From Zopfochytrium polystomum (taxonomy: Eukaryota; Chytridiomycota; Chytridiomycetes; Chytridiales; Chytridiaceae), in assembly GCA_025765615.1 (NCBI GenBank), contig JAIVFJ010000026.1, positions 372,001 to 436,000 on the forward strand: a DNA stretch of 64,000 bases, in the 5' to 3' direction. This document shows positions 49,401-63,813 of this stretch, piece by piece (within the stretch, counting starts at the first letter, position 1; the number at the start of each line of letters is the position of its first letter). Position numbers and translations under genes: made by a program. The notes beneath the pieces were generated by a model, which was not told the origin of the DNA, ran no database searches, and worked only from the letters and a program-made list of their open reading frames with translations.

Positions 49401-49703
49401 TTTAGCCAGGACCTGTATCCCTGCATTACCCCCGCCACATCATCTCCCGAAAATGCACCAGGACTTTCGGATGAAATCTTTCAGCACTTGAAGAAACTGC
49501 TTCAATCACCACACAATCCTGTCCAGGGAGCCAACGACCCCAAAGAAGCGGAGATTCTGAAGAGGATGGTCTACCCGTCGAGCCTTGACATGCTCCGCGC
49601 CAGCGAGGATGCCGTGTTCAAAAACGGTGCGACAGGGGCTCGACGCGACGAAATCTTTGACGGAACGGTTCCTCCGAAGATGCTTCTTTCAGATGATTTT
49701 TGA
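46457..49703 (+). CDS. CRN-like P-loop NTPase + PD-(D/E)XK protein, copy B (frame break at an A6 run)
   Basis: Start ATG 46457 (ATGTCAAA is also the start of copy C). An N-terminal helical region of about 190 codons (SERHDLLKDITEAADHSDLF, WVKENLSQLLAEIGIEHDKL) resembles no header domain known to me; no LFLAK motif or signal peptide is seen. It then shifts frame at an A6 run (47010-47015); copy C has five A there and stays in frame. The NTPase follows: Walker A in GVTLVQTSGSGKSRAVAQLA (about 47308-47370) and Walker B VVFVFDEARSLLE (about 47705-47745). A 57-nt intron (48510-48566, stop inside) sits at the same place as in copy A. The C-terminal nuclease core has RGAAVWCRVGTVGVDLIIPV but VLVRVKN where copy A has QVK. 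A basic KRAGKRKRDPS stretch could be a nuclear signal. Architecture as in CRN/RHS proteins. Homology to copies A and C stops near start and stop codons. Confidence 0.8.
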
Positions 49704-50310
49704 ATGGACATTTGCTTGTCTGCGGTGGACCTGCATCTTGGGAATGGCGCCATCGCGGCTTCATTCTTGTTCAGTTGTGCATTTTAATTGCTTGTGCTTT
49801 AGTCAGAGAAATGTGCAGTCCATGATGTTGAGGTTTATTTAAGCTTGCTCGTTGTTTGCTACTGCACCAATTTCCCAGCTCTTGTGAAATATATTACAAT
49901 AATAGAGACCATGCGCATTGCCGCTTCATCAAAACTCTTTACAACAGGGCAATACTTGTGTGTACATAACTCCTGTCTGCGGGCTGCAAGGGGAAAAACC
50001 AAAGTTGACAGCCAATGTAAAGTGTTGCAAACTGTCCGTGAGAATAACCTGCTCCTTTTCATAAACTTCCTTTATTGTTACTTTTGCTTTTCCTGCCCCT
50101 GTCTACATAACGAAGAAGGTGACGGATTTGTCGGCCAGTTGTTCGCTGCTTCCAAAAATAACATTCACTGCCATCGAATGAAGACTTTCCGACTCTCTAA
50201 GATACAACCTCATGGTCTGTTCCGACAGAGCGTCTTCATCGTTCACGAGTTGTGTCAACGTCGGCACCGAGACAGAGAAAATTTTCGTCGCTGATCAACC
50301 CCCTTGACAG
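49704..50310. other. 3' flank of copy B
   Basis: AT-rich, with no recognisable gene. Short frames only. Confidence 0.45.
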
Positions 50311-50818
50311 TATGTCAGACGTGGCCGCTTTCTCTTTGATCCCTCAGGAGTCTCTGGGTCCGCCCGAGGTCTCCCCGCTCTGTTCGACCAAGTCTTACTC
50401 AACCCAGACGCGCAAATTTGGGAACATCGTTGTTGCGTCGCACCCGGCGGATTGCGACATAGTAGACGTCCCGCCTCCCGCTGCCCCCGTCCAGCGTGTC
50501 TTTGTTCCCAGCGTGCTGGGTAGTCAACAGAGGACGACGGCGGCACCCCACCGCCGCTGCGACGCCGTTTCGTCATCGTCGTTGTCGTCGTGAGTCCTTG
50601 CTGTCGTCATCAAAAAAGGCGCAACAAGCGCTTCAAACAGCCGCCCCAACTCCGATGCACCCTTGGACAATAGCTGCAGCAGACACCAGCCACGTCCTTA
50701 TCGCCTCCACCAGTTCGCGCTCTACTACAACGTCGCGCCAATAGGGGTTCCCGAGAGACCGCTGCGTGGGGCTGGTGATGCCGCGGACGACGAGGACAGC
50801 TATGACAGTGGCTTGTAA
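50311..50818 (+). pseudogene. Degraded relative of the 37,972-39,546 gene (B)
   Basis: From MSDVAAFSLIPQESLGPPEV, similarity to the 38 kb gene includes a near-identical DNA block: GATTGCGACA-AGT-GACGTCCCGCCTCCC at about 50,451-50,484 versus about 38,632-38,665. At the end, LHQFALYYNVAP then PERPLRGAGDAADDEDSYDS (about 50,705-50,815) matches HHLALYFDVAP and RERPLRGGEGG-DDEDGD of the intact gene. It is about half as long and changes frame at least once (near 50,590), so it is a shortened, broken copy. Confidence 0.65.
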
Positions 50819-51434
50819 CTAGAATTGGGTTGTTCCTGTTGTAGAACTCGAAATGCAACTCCTGCGGCGTTGCAAGATAGTCCAAATGGAAGGCAGCCGT
50901 TGGCAGGAAGATGGCGATTTGTTTCAGGTTGTTTCTCTGGGGGAAAAAAGCGTGGAAGGACTTCGGGGAAGGGCCGCATTGTGCGAAAGGTACAGAAAGA
51001 AAGGAAGAGAAAGGCAGAGAGGGATGCTCTACAGAGAAGAGGAAGAAAAATGAAACAGGAGGGAAAAGGTGAAGGCCCGTTGTGCAAAATGGGAAATCGC
51101 TTTCCTCCCACACCAATTCGGAGCCGGAGAATGATCAAGCGGATTCCACACTGAAGAACCGCGTAGAAAAGAGGAAACGAAAACGTGAGCCAAGGGACTG
51201 AGCGGACATTGTTCAAACGTAGAGATAATACCGTGTCCGCATAATATGGGAAGTAAAGGAAAGATGCCCCAACAAAGAGGCATGTGTCTCATGAAACCGG
51301 GAAGCGAATCGTAATACGAAGAGGAATAATAGCAATGACATTTGAGTATCGCAAAGCCAGGACAGGCTCGCAATAAAGAGCCACTGATCTACAGAATCAT
51401 TCCACCTCCACCGCATGCAATCCTCAAAGGGCGT
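50819..51434. other. Intergenic, 3' of WSC gene
   Basis: Purine-rich on the plus strand (about 50,940-51,070), consistent with the 3' flank of the minus-strand gene. No gene supported. Confidence 0.45.
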
Positions 51435-53898
51435 TCAGCAGCTGATGCCTTTCGCCCAGAGAACAAGCTGTTCGTACCACGTGAAGGCCCTCCAGAACTT
51501 GACGTCCTTCCATACAGCATATTCCACCAACCATTCGGAAAAGTCAAATTGCTGGGCGAGGATATCCTTGATGTAAGTGTAGAACCACTGGTTGAGAGCA
51601 ACATGGTCACAGTTCTTGAGAAGCGCAAGGAGGTCGATTAGAGATCCTTTAATGTCGGCGTCCTGATCAAAGCCAGTGAAAGTCTTGCAAATGTCATCGG
51701 AGTGGGCCTTTGAGATGTTGGGAATACCCGACGCCTATGAGTGAAAATTATGCGCATTGTAAAGAGTTATAATTAAATAGGAAGGGATACCCTAACCAAG
51801 GGGAGATTCACCTTGATGGCTGAGAAGAACGCGTCAGTGTTGCTAACGTTGTAGGCGCTGTAGTTGTTAAGGAATGTAAGGTAGTCAAAGGACGGGTAAA
51901 TTGACTTGCAACGTCCGATCATATCTGCGCAAACGAAGCCAATTAGTTCAAAGTCCACGAATGAGCAGAAAACTATACCTTTAATTCCCTGGTGGCAGTA
52001 CCCATTCCACTTTGTTGGGCAGCTGTAAGTGGGAGTGGGAGAGGATTTCGATGTGGACGTTGACGTGGTTTTGGAGGGGGAAGTTGTTGTGGGAGGTTTG
52101 ATGGACGACACCGGAGTCGAGGTTGTGGTGCAAGGAGTTGAAGTGCTCGTCGATTTCGATGTCGTCGTTGAGCTTGCGGCTTTGCTCGATGAGGTTGTCG
52201 TGTTGCAAGGAGTGGACGTCGTTGGTGCCTTCGTCGTAGAGGTCGTTGCGCAGGGAGTCGAAGTCGTCGCCGTGGATTTGGGGGAGGACGAGGAAGCGGT
52301 CGAGGTTGTAACTTTCGAAGAGCTTGTCGTTGTAGGGCAAGGGGACGACGAGGGCGAAGATGACGATGCGCTTTTGGAAGAGGATACCGAACTTTGTGAG
52401 GTCAACGTGGATGGCACAACCGAGGTTGTGGTTGGTACAGTGGACGTTGGAGGGACCGGGGAGGAGTCTGTCGACGTTGGCGGAGCAACAGAAGAGGGAG
52501 TAGACGATGCAGTAGACGCAGTCGACGTGGGAGGGGCAACAGAAGACTGAGTCGAAGTGGGAGGAACTGAGGTTGCTGTCGATGTGGGAGGGATGGAAGA
52601 AGCTGTGGACGTGGGAGGGACCTCCGATGTTGCTGGAGAAGAACTCGCAGTCGATGCCGAAGAGGAGCTTGCAGTCGATGTTGGTGGAACCTCGGAGGTT
52701 CCGGTCGATGTGGGAGGAACGTCAGAGCTTACCGTCGACGTGGGAGGAAGCTCCGACGTTCCAGTTGATGGAGGAACTTCAGAACTTGCCGTCGACGTGG
52801 GAGGAACATCAGAGCTTGCCGTCGATGTGGGTGGAACTTGAGTCGATGTTGGGGGAACATCAGAGCTCGCCGACGTGGGAGTTGAGACGGGTGGAATATC
52901 GGTGGTGGGAGTAGAGACTGTGGGGGTGTCTGTCGGAGTGACGGTGGGTGTGATAGTGTTGGTGGGTGGAATACAGCCAGTGGCTTCGTACACCGTCATC
53001 AGGGCCCTTCCACCGCAAACCTGAGTCCTTCGTGTCATTATTCTAAACCCAACGAGAGCCTCTGAATCGCGCAGCATTATTTCAGCTCACCTCGTAACGG
53101 TCACCCTCACAAGGAAGCCGGCAGATGCTATCGTCGACTTGGGTGGTGTTGGGCGCAGAGTTTGAGCAAAAGCACTGAGAAAAGTTTTCGGTTCCAGCAA
53201 AGGTGAAGCCCTTAGCCTGGCATTGGGCAACACAGTCGTAATCAGTCGAGTTCGAGTTTTGGAAGACGGGGAAAGTGCGCGGGTTAACGGTGTCAACCCA
53301 GCAGCCATAGTAGGTTGTGCAAGCGATAATCGGAACTTTCGGGACAAAGGTGTCGATGGTGTCGTTCTTGAACACCGTCAGACGCTTTGAGCCACCGCAG
53401 ATTTCCGCTGTGTTGGCCTCACAATCCTTGTTGCACTCGGATTCTGAAGCCTTCGCGATGCCATTGAGGTTCGCGCCACAGTAGCACTCTCCGCCATACT
53501 CAGTTCCTATGGAATGTTTCTTTCTTTAGCGTGAAGTGGGGCGAGCGAGGATGCTATCCCTGGCACACACACTCCTTACCGGCGATGGGGAAACCCTTGT
53601 CGGAGCATGCAGCGATGCACGCCTCGTTGGTTGCGCCGTTTCCGCTGCCGAGTGGCAGGGCTCGCGAGTTTGCCGTGGTGTCGTCCACGAAGCAGCCCTG
53701 GTAGGTTGCCCCGGGGATGGTGGGGACCGTGCCCGTGGGCGGGGTCTTTGTTGTTGCAAGGACGGCAGCTGGCAGGGTGGCGGCGGCGGCGGCCACGGCG
53801 GCCACGGCGGCAGCGATGACGAGGCGGCAGCCGCCGCGTTGAGGTCGTTGTTGACGGTGTGTGGTGGGTGGAGGCGGCGGGGGCGTCATGACAGTCAT
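51435..53898 (-). CDS. Cell-surface WSC-domain, mucin-like glycoprotein
   Basis: Met 53898 starts a proline-rich cytosol-like lead, then a hydrophobic Ala/Val segment (RLVIAAAVAAVAAAAATLPA) acting as signal or anchor. Two WSC carbohydrate-binding domains follow: YQGCFVDDTTANSRALPLG to ECYCG-CEANTAEICGGSKRLT, and YYGCWVDTVNPRTFP to CFCSNSAP-CEGDRYE-VCGG. Next comes a long Ser/Thr/Pro region of VPPTSTASS-type repeats (about 52,040-52,960), surely O-glycosylated. The C-terminal unit CPTKWNGYCHQGIK, GRCKSIYPSFDYLTFLNNYS, ISKAHSDDICKTFTGFDQDA ends GISC. Introns: about 53,514-53,580, 53,026-53,092, 51,927-51,980 and 51,733-51,795. WSC proteins sense or bind wall polysaccharide in fungi; this one has no cytosolic signalling tail, so it is more likely a secreted or wall-bound protein. 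The unknown C-terminal domain may be lineage specific. Confidence 0.85.
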
Positions 53899-53918
53899 CC
53901 TTCCTTCACTCTCCGGAG

Positions 53919-53960
53919 TGTCTGTCTGTCTGTCTGTCTATCTGTCTGTTTGTTTGTCTC
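53919..53960. repeat. (TGTC)n microsatellite in WSC gene leader
   Basis: About ten units; (GACA)n on the sense strand of the WSC gene, 21-62 nt upstream of its start codon. Confidence 0.95.
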
Positions 53961-55639
53961 GCTTGAGGCTTGTTTTTTCTTTCTGCCTCTCGTTCGTTCC
54001 TGCTTTTATTATTAAATAGCTGTCGTTGTTTTTTTTTTTTATTGCTGCTCGGTTCGCGCATCATTTCAATTAAAGGAAAAAATCCACACTCATCAAAGGC
54101 CCGCGTTGTTTGTTGTTTGTTTCTTCCTTGTGGCAAAAATGGAAATGTCCAAGGAAAAAACACGTCTCTTGGATCCCGATATGGAAGAATGATTTGAACG
54201 AAAATGGATGCACGAATGAAAAGCCCTCGATAGGGAAATGTGTCTCTGTCTCTCTGTCTGTTTGTCTGTCTGTCTGTCTCTAACTCTCTCTCTCTCTCCC
54301 TCCCCTCCTCCACCCCCACGACTTACTTGGCGTGTTCGCCTGTCGCCTTTAACCAAGGCACCGAGCCTGCCACTTTTTTTCTTTGAATGCTCGCAGCTGC
54401 TTTACAGCCTGTCCGCTGCGCGCGAGACGATGAACGCGCCGCCAACAAGTCGTAGATGCCGAGAGTACAAGGTGGCCACGGCTTTTCTTCGGCAGAGGCT
54501 GTTGTCGCAGTGGCTTCCGGGTGGAGGCCATCGTAGGTCGTCCACGTAAGGCGGGGCCAGGATCATGGGTTGCTTCTCCCTGTCCATCGTGGTCGTGCAA
54601 TGGGCGACGTTTCTGCTCCCTGTAACAGTTCCCCTTATTTATTTATAAAAAGTGCGTCGACATCACAACCCTGTGATCGACGCGATTCTCAACGACGCCA
54701 ACGCGCTGCTGCTCGGCGTCAGCGGGTGGATAGAGCCATCCACCGCGACGATCCCAACCCCAAACTTCCTGCCCCCATCCAATTAGTAACCTCCTCAACT
54801 GTCGGCCGCCCAGACAATGCCAAACTTTGTCGTCAGATTGAATCGCTCCGATGAAGAGATCACCACCAACGCTGCCATGGGGTGGCGATTCGTCCACAAT
54901 TTTTTTTCCCCTCTTTCTATGTGAGAGCCGAAAATCCACAATATGCGAAATCCATATGTATGTCCTCTCCCAGCATTAGTGCATAATCGCATTCCTCGGG
55001 CACGCATTCGATGGAAACCCATTTTTCTTTTGTTGTTCAGTGAGGCTCGCCAATTTTTCGCGGGTCAAGTAGTGTGACATGTCCACTCCTGTTTCAACTT
55101 ACACCCAATACAACTCTGGTGGACAACAACGTATAGCTGATATCTCAACGTCACTGTGTTCACCTCATCGCAGAGAACATATTAACGTTGCGAAAAGTGT
55201 GGTAGATGCAACGTGACGGTAGTTTTATTGCAAAACGTTTCACTGTGTATTTTTTTTGAATATTTTTGGTGACCCGCACTGTAAATCTAATTTCCGGAGA
55301 TGGCCTGGAGGTTCACTTGCGCCGAAGGCAGCTGGCAGCAAATGTGACTCGATGTTTTGGAAGCAACTGGCTATTGAACCTCAGGTCCGTCACCTTCTTC
55401 GTGTTGCAGAGTGCATTTTCTACATCGTGAGTATCAACCCGCGGCACTCATTAAGAAGTTTATCCACAGTACTAGAAGGCATGAATTTTGATAAACGGGC
55501 CGCACGTTACGCTACTATAGTTGTCTTCATAAGGTAAAGGCCATGGGTGCAGCAAAACACAGGTTCACAACTAAACCTTCGCGATCGCTGTCTCTTCAGG
55601 CGCACGTCACTCAGGGAGTAAAAAATGCCCCTTTACAAT
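53961..55639. other. Intergenic region with simple repeats
   Basis: Holds another CTGT/CT tract (54,241-54,300) and several short frames of no recognisable kind. No gene supported up to the CRN-like pseudogene. Confidence 0.4.
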
Positions 55640-56025
55640 TCATCAACGCAAAGCACGTCCGGTGAAACCGATCCGTTAAAGATTTCGTCGCGTCGAGCCC
55701 CTCTCAAGCCCCTTGGAACGCGGCCTTCTCGCTGGCGCGGAGCACGTCAAGGCTTCATGCCGACTTCCTTGCAACGCTGCTTCTCAGCAAAATGGGTGAA
55801 TGACACCTTTCCAACTGCCATAGGATCGGGAAGGTGTGTAAAGTTGCTCCTCTCCTTGCTTCCTTCACGAAGGATGCTAACACCGCTCTCTTGTAAGGTG
55901 GACTCGAAAAATTCATTGAGGCCAATAAGGTCATAATATGCAATGTGTGGGAAGACAATTTGAGGGTTTCGAGTCTTTCCCAGGATGGACTTTGTGTCCT
56001 TCAAGACAGTCAGTGCGTAGAAAGT

Positions 56026-56387
56026 GTTAGGCGGAACTGAATGGTTAGCAGCAAGAGGCACAAGACGGACTCGAACCTATTGTGACTGTCAGTTATCGTT
56101 CTCACGATGCCCATGGGAGAGCAAGCCACCACTGATACAGACCTGGGCACTGGCTTGTGCTGATGACAAATACTCTGAGCATTAAGTGGAACGGAAACCC
56201 AGTGTCAACAGTTTTCCTCCTCCTCTGCTCAAGCAGATAATATAGGAGAGGTTTTTACCCTGTGCCAGTCACGCTTGCCTAGCAACTATTACAACATGTA
56301 TATATCATCATGTATCAATAATTCATAACAGAGTTTTTCTCTTGTCTCTCCAAGTTGGGGAGAAGGACCACCCACAAACACACATCT
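56026..56387. repeat. 362-bp repeat, left arm of inverted pair
   Basis: Starts GTTAGGCGGAACTGA and ends near CACACATCT. It is the near-identical reverse complement of 56,900-57,262. On the minus strand it carries an A-box-like (TATCAGTGGTGG, 56,126-56,137) and a B-box-like motif (GGTTCGAGTCC, 56,067-56,077). Confidence 0.9.
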
Positions 56388-56899
56388 TTACAGAAAGAAC
56401 CAAAGCAAAGAGAGAATATGCTCGCCTTACTCAAAATGCATGCCTTCCACACTGCTGCATCACGCCCAAAAATGAGCAGGAGCTGGGCAACCATCTCACC
56501 ACCATGACCAACACAAATTGCTGATCTTGAGAATAGAGAAGCAAACAACTTCAAAATCTCAGCACGGTTTTCTGCATTGTGCATCCACAGTGCAGCAGCA
56601 CCTGCAAGAATTGGCTCTGATGGCATTCCTGCAACAATGTGAGCCTGTACCTCTGAAATAGACATACACCACCACATGTTTGACGCCACAAGCTCAGAGG
56701 CAAGTTCTGACTGATAGACAAGATAGGGCACTCATGCTCGAATGAAGCTTGCTGCCATGGTTGCTGTGATTTTTGGAATTGAATCAAAACTAACTCTTCC
56801 GCCTCCAGCAAGTTTCGACACTGCAAGTTTGCGGACATCTTGAACTCTAAAATGTAAAGTCTACTCTGGGTGAGTGAGTGGAAGGAGTGAATGAAGTGG

Positions 56900-57262
56900 A
56901 GATGAGTGTTTGTTGGTGGTCCTTCTCCCCAACTTGGAGAGAAAGGAAAAAAACCTCTGTTATGAATTATTGATACATGATGGTGATATAGACGCTGTAA
57001 TAGTTGCTAGGCAAGTGTGACCAGCACAGGGTAAAAACCTCTCCTATATTATCTGCTTGAGCAGAGGAGAGGAAAACTGTTAACACCAGTGTTCCGTTCC
57101 ACTTAATACTCGGATTATTTGTCAACAGCACAAGCCAGGGCCCAGGTCTGCATTGGTGGTCACTTGCTCTCCCATGGGCATCGTGAGAACGATAACTTAC
57201 AGTCACAATAGGTTCAGGTCCGTCTTGTGCCTCTTGCTGCTAACCAGTCAGTTCCGCCTAAC
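56900..57262. repeat. 362-bp repeat, right arm of inverted pair
   Basis: Reverse complement of the left arm with scattered differences; its B-box-like motif is changed to GGTTCAGGTCC. The arms are separated by 512 bp of CRN-like sequence, so a transcript across them could fold into a long hairpin. Confidence 0.9.
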
Positions 57263-58212
57263 AGAAAACTTGCATCCATTAAAGATTTCCAAACAATACG
57301 ACCGTGAGACAGATACTTTTTTGGGAAAAGACTTCACTGTCTTTCAAGCCATAGGAACTGAATAACCCAACGTCCATCTGCTAATTAATATCAGCGGTCT
57401 GAAGTTCTTTATTTGGCGCTCTCTTGCAACTGCAAGTCTTTCACTCAGATCATAGCAATTCACTAGTGCAAGGTCAGACACTTGAGATGTGGTGTCAATA
57501 GAGATGATCAATGCCCAGCTATTAACCGCAAAGTTCTGTGCTGCCTGTTGCATATAACAGAATGGGCTTTGCCTTCCAGATTGCTTGTGTTCGAGAAGGG
57601 ACCGTGCCACCTCAAAAACAAACACAACTTCGAGATCGTTGTCTTTGCTTTGAAAAAATATCGCCCGCTGATTCAGCTCATCATCTTTTAGTTGTTTAAG
57701 CTTTTCCATCCTTTTCTCGATGTCATTCCAGAAAGCCTCCTGGGTTAAATGGTTGTCTGAAGTTCAAGACTCTCCTGGGTTTTGCTGGGCTGGCCTTCCA
57801 TCACCTTTTCAAAACATGCAGCAAAATAGCACTTGAATACTTTTTCGTCAAGACAGCAGACCAGCTTGTCAGCAATTTTCGATTGCTTGGGGTAGCCAGT
57901 TGAACCGGGCTTCATGAAGTTGCAGTAAACAACCCGGAGCCCATATGCGCCAACAGCTGTCTGTGACGCCAACTGCGCCACAGCGCGGGATTTCCCAGAA
58001 CCGGATGTTTGCACCAAAGTCACACCGGGGTAGTAGTAGTTTTTGAAGCACCATTGCGTTGCAGATTTCTCTAAGTTCTCTCTCAGTTGAGGAATATAGC
58101 CATGTGGGGTCCAAGAAGTCTTGGCGAAAGGCGCTTGAGAGTTTCTCGTCATCACGAAGGGCGGGGCCTGGTTGGAACTTTCGGAATCTGATTTTCAATT
58201 TCAACTCTAATA

Positions 58213-58654
58213 GGGGTTGTCAAACCCCTCTCTTTTTTGTTGGAAACAGACAAACAAAACGTTGCACAATTTTTCCGCCACTGTTGCAAACTGCCTTTTT
58301 GGACCCATCAAAACGTTTCTTTTGCAGAAAGCTCCTCACAAGGAGCTTTCGTTGGAAAGTCTTTCGTTGCAAACCAGCGTTGGAAACAGAACACTCAAAT
58401 TTTTTATCATGTTTGCAGTTTCCCATTTTTGGAAGGTTGCCGCACATGGAAAATCTTTCCAATAATGGGGGCTAGGTGGTTTGTCTCTCAGTCTGCCTCT
58501 CGTCCTCTCTTCCCTTCTCCATATCCATCGCCATCACCATCGCCAGGTTTGACCACCAACTTTCATTTCGTTGGAAACGAAATAAAAAAACAGTGCAAAG
58601 CGGAATCCATTTCGTTTTAAACCAGTCCGTGCGGGAAAGGGGTTTGACCACCCC
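58213..58654. mobile_element. 442-bp MITE with terminal inverted repeats and 5-bp TSD
   Basis: Begins GGGGTTGTCAAACCCCT and ends AGGGGTTTGACCACCCC: 17-bp terminal inverted repeats with one mismatch. It is flanked on both sides by TAATA (58,208-58,212 and 58,655-58,659). Without it, the flanks of copy C join into a sequence that lines up with uninterrupted copy B (target TCTTA there), which proves insertion. No coding capacity; the superfamily is not assignable from ends alone. Confidence 0.92.
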
Positions 58655-59119
58655 TAATAGCTCTTGAAAGTGCAAGCGGGAAGGCGGTTTGTCAGCCTCG
58701 TATTCCAAAAAAGACTTTGAGCGTTTTCCGTTGATTGTGAAGATCTTCCAGTTGTTTTTGTGTCTCACTGCCGCTGGCCACCCACGGAATTAACTCGTCA
58801 GAGATCCACTTCTTCCGTGCCTGGTCGTGAGCCGTTACTGCGTCTACGGAGAAATCGGAATTTGTCGCACTCATAATAAAATCGAATAAATCCAATAAAT
58901 GTGTCGTCCCCAACACTGATCTTGGTCAACAGCTGCGGCAGGTTTTCCCTCGTTCAAGCCACGCGGGCCTCATGGAAGGCGTTGAACCGGTCGGAATGTT
59001 CTGCGGCTTCGGCGCTGATTTGTTTTAGGAGGTCGCGGTCTGGTTGCTCTGACGAATGAAGGTAGTGTGCATGCAAACTGGATAGCTCATATGGGAGGGA
59101 GATGGTGCCCGTTTGACAT

Positions 59120-59366
59120 GTTCTCTTTCCTTTCTTCGCTGGGTACCTTCAGTGCAGCAAACTCCAGCAAAATGGGCAGCAGAATGCTTACCACTTTCTG
59201 TTTCGTTTCTCTCGTTTCGTCATTTACTTTCCGCTGGGCTGCATTTTCTTTCGAATTCTTCTCGTTGGGTAGTGTTGCGAAATTAAGAAAGATGACAAAA
59301 GGTATGTTTGTGCCCCACCCAATAAATGCGAGAAGAAAAAACACTCCCCCAAGCGCCTCACACATT
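59120..59366. other. Spacer between CRN-like pseudogene and RecQ 3' end
   Basis: Short gap holding the 3' flank of the RecQ gene. Nothing else seen. Confidence 0.5.

Positions 59367-63813
<4,447 letters not shown>

Larger units (their letters stand above)
55640..59119 (-). pseudogene. CRN-like NTPase copy C, pseudogene without nuclease domain
   Basis: Reading from 59119 down, copy C follows copy B from the shared start ATGTCAAA. A stop codon replaces a Trp (TGG to TGA, about 58,950), and the frame shifts near 58,720. At 58,213-58,654 a MITE interrupts the region between HFQELL and the KLKIRF segment. Walker A (GVTLVQTSGSGKSRAVAQLA, about 57,975-58,035) is preserved, but Walker B reads VVFVFEVARSLLE (DE lost, about 57,590). 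After a degraded DASF site (57,262) a 362-bp repeat is inserted; a second inverted copy occupies the ancestral 57-nt intron (56,026-56,387). From about 55,785 about 770 bp corresponding to the entire nuclease core are missing, and only the C-terminal LRASE-type tail remains (55,650-55,755). It is certainly non-functional. Confidence 0.93.

Noticed and set aside
52029..52914. Plus-strand Val/Asp/Gly-rich frames
   Set aside because: Antisense of the Ser/Thr/Pro repeat region of the surface protein.
53536..54015. Plus-strand frame of 159 codons over the WSC gene start
   Set aside because: Antisense of the WSC1 domain and the microsatellite; repeats of SVCLSVCLSVCL come only from TGTC units.
56067..56140. 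A tRNA gene
   Set aside because: A and B boxes are present but the T-arm and acceptor stems do not pair; kept only as a SINE-like signal.
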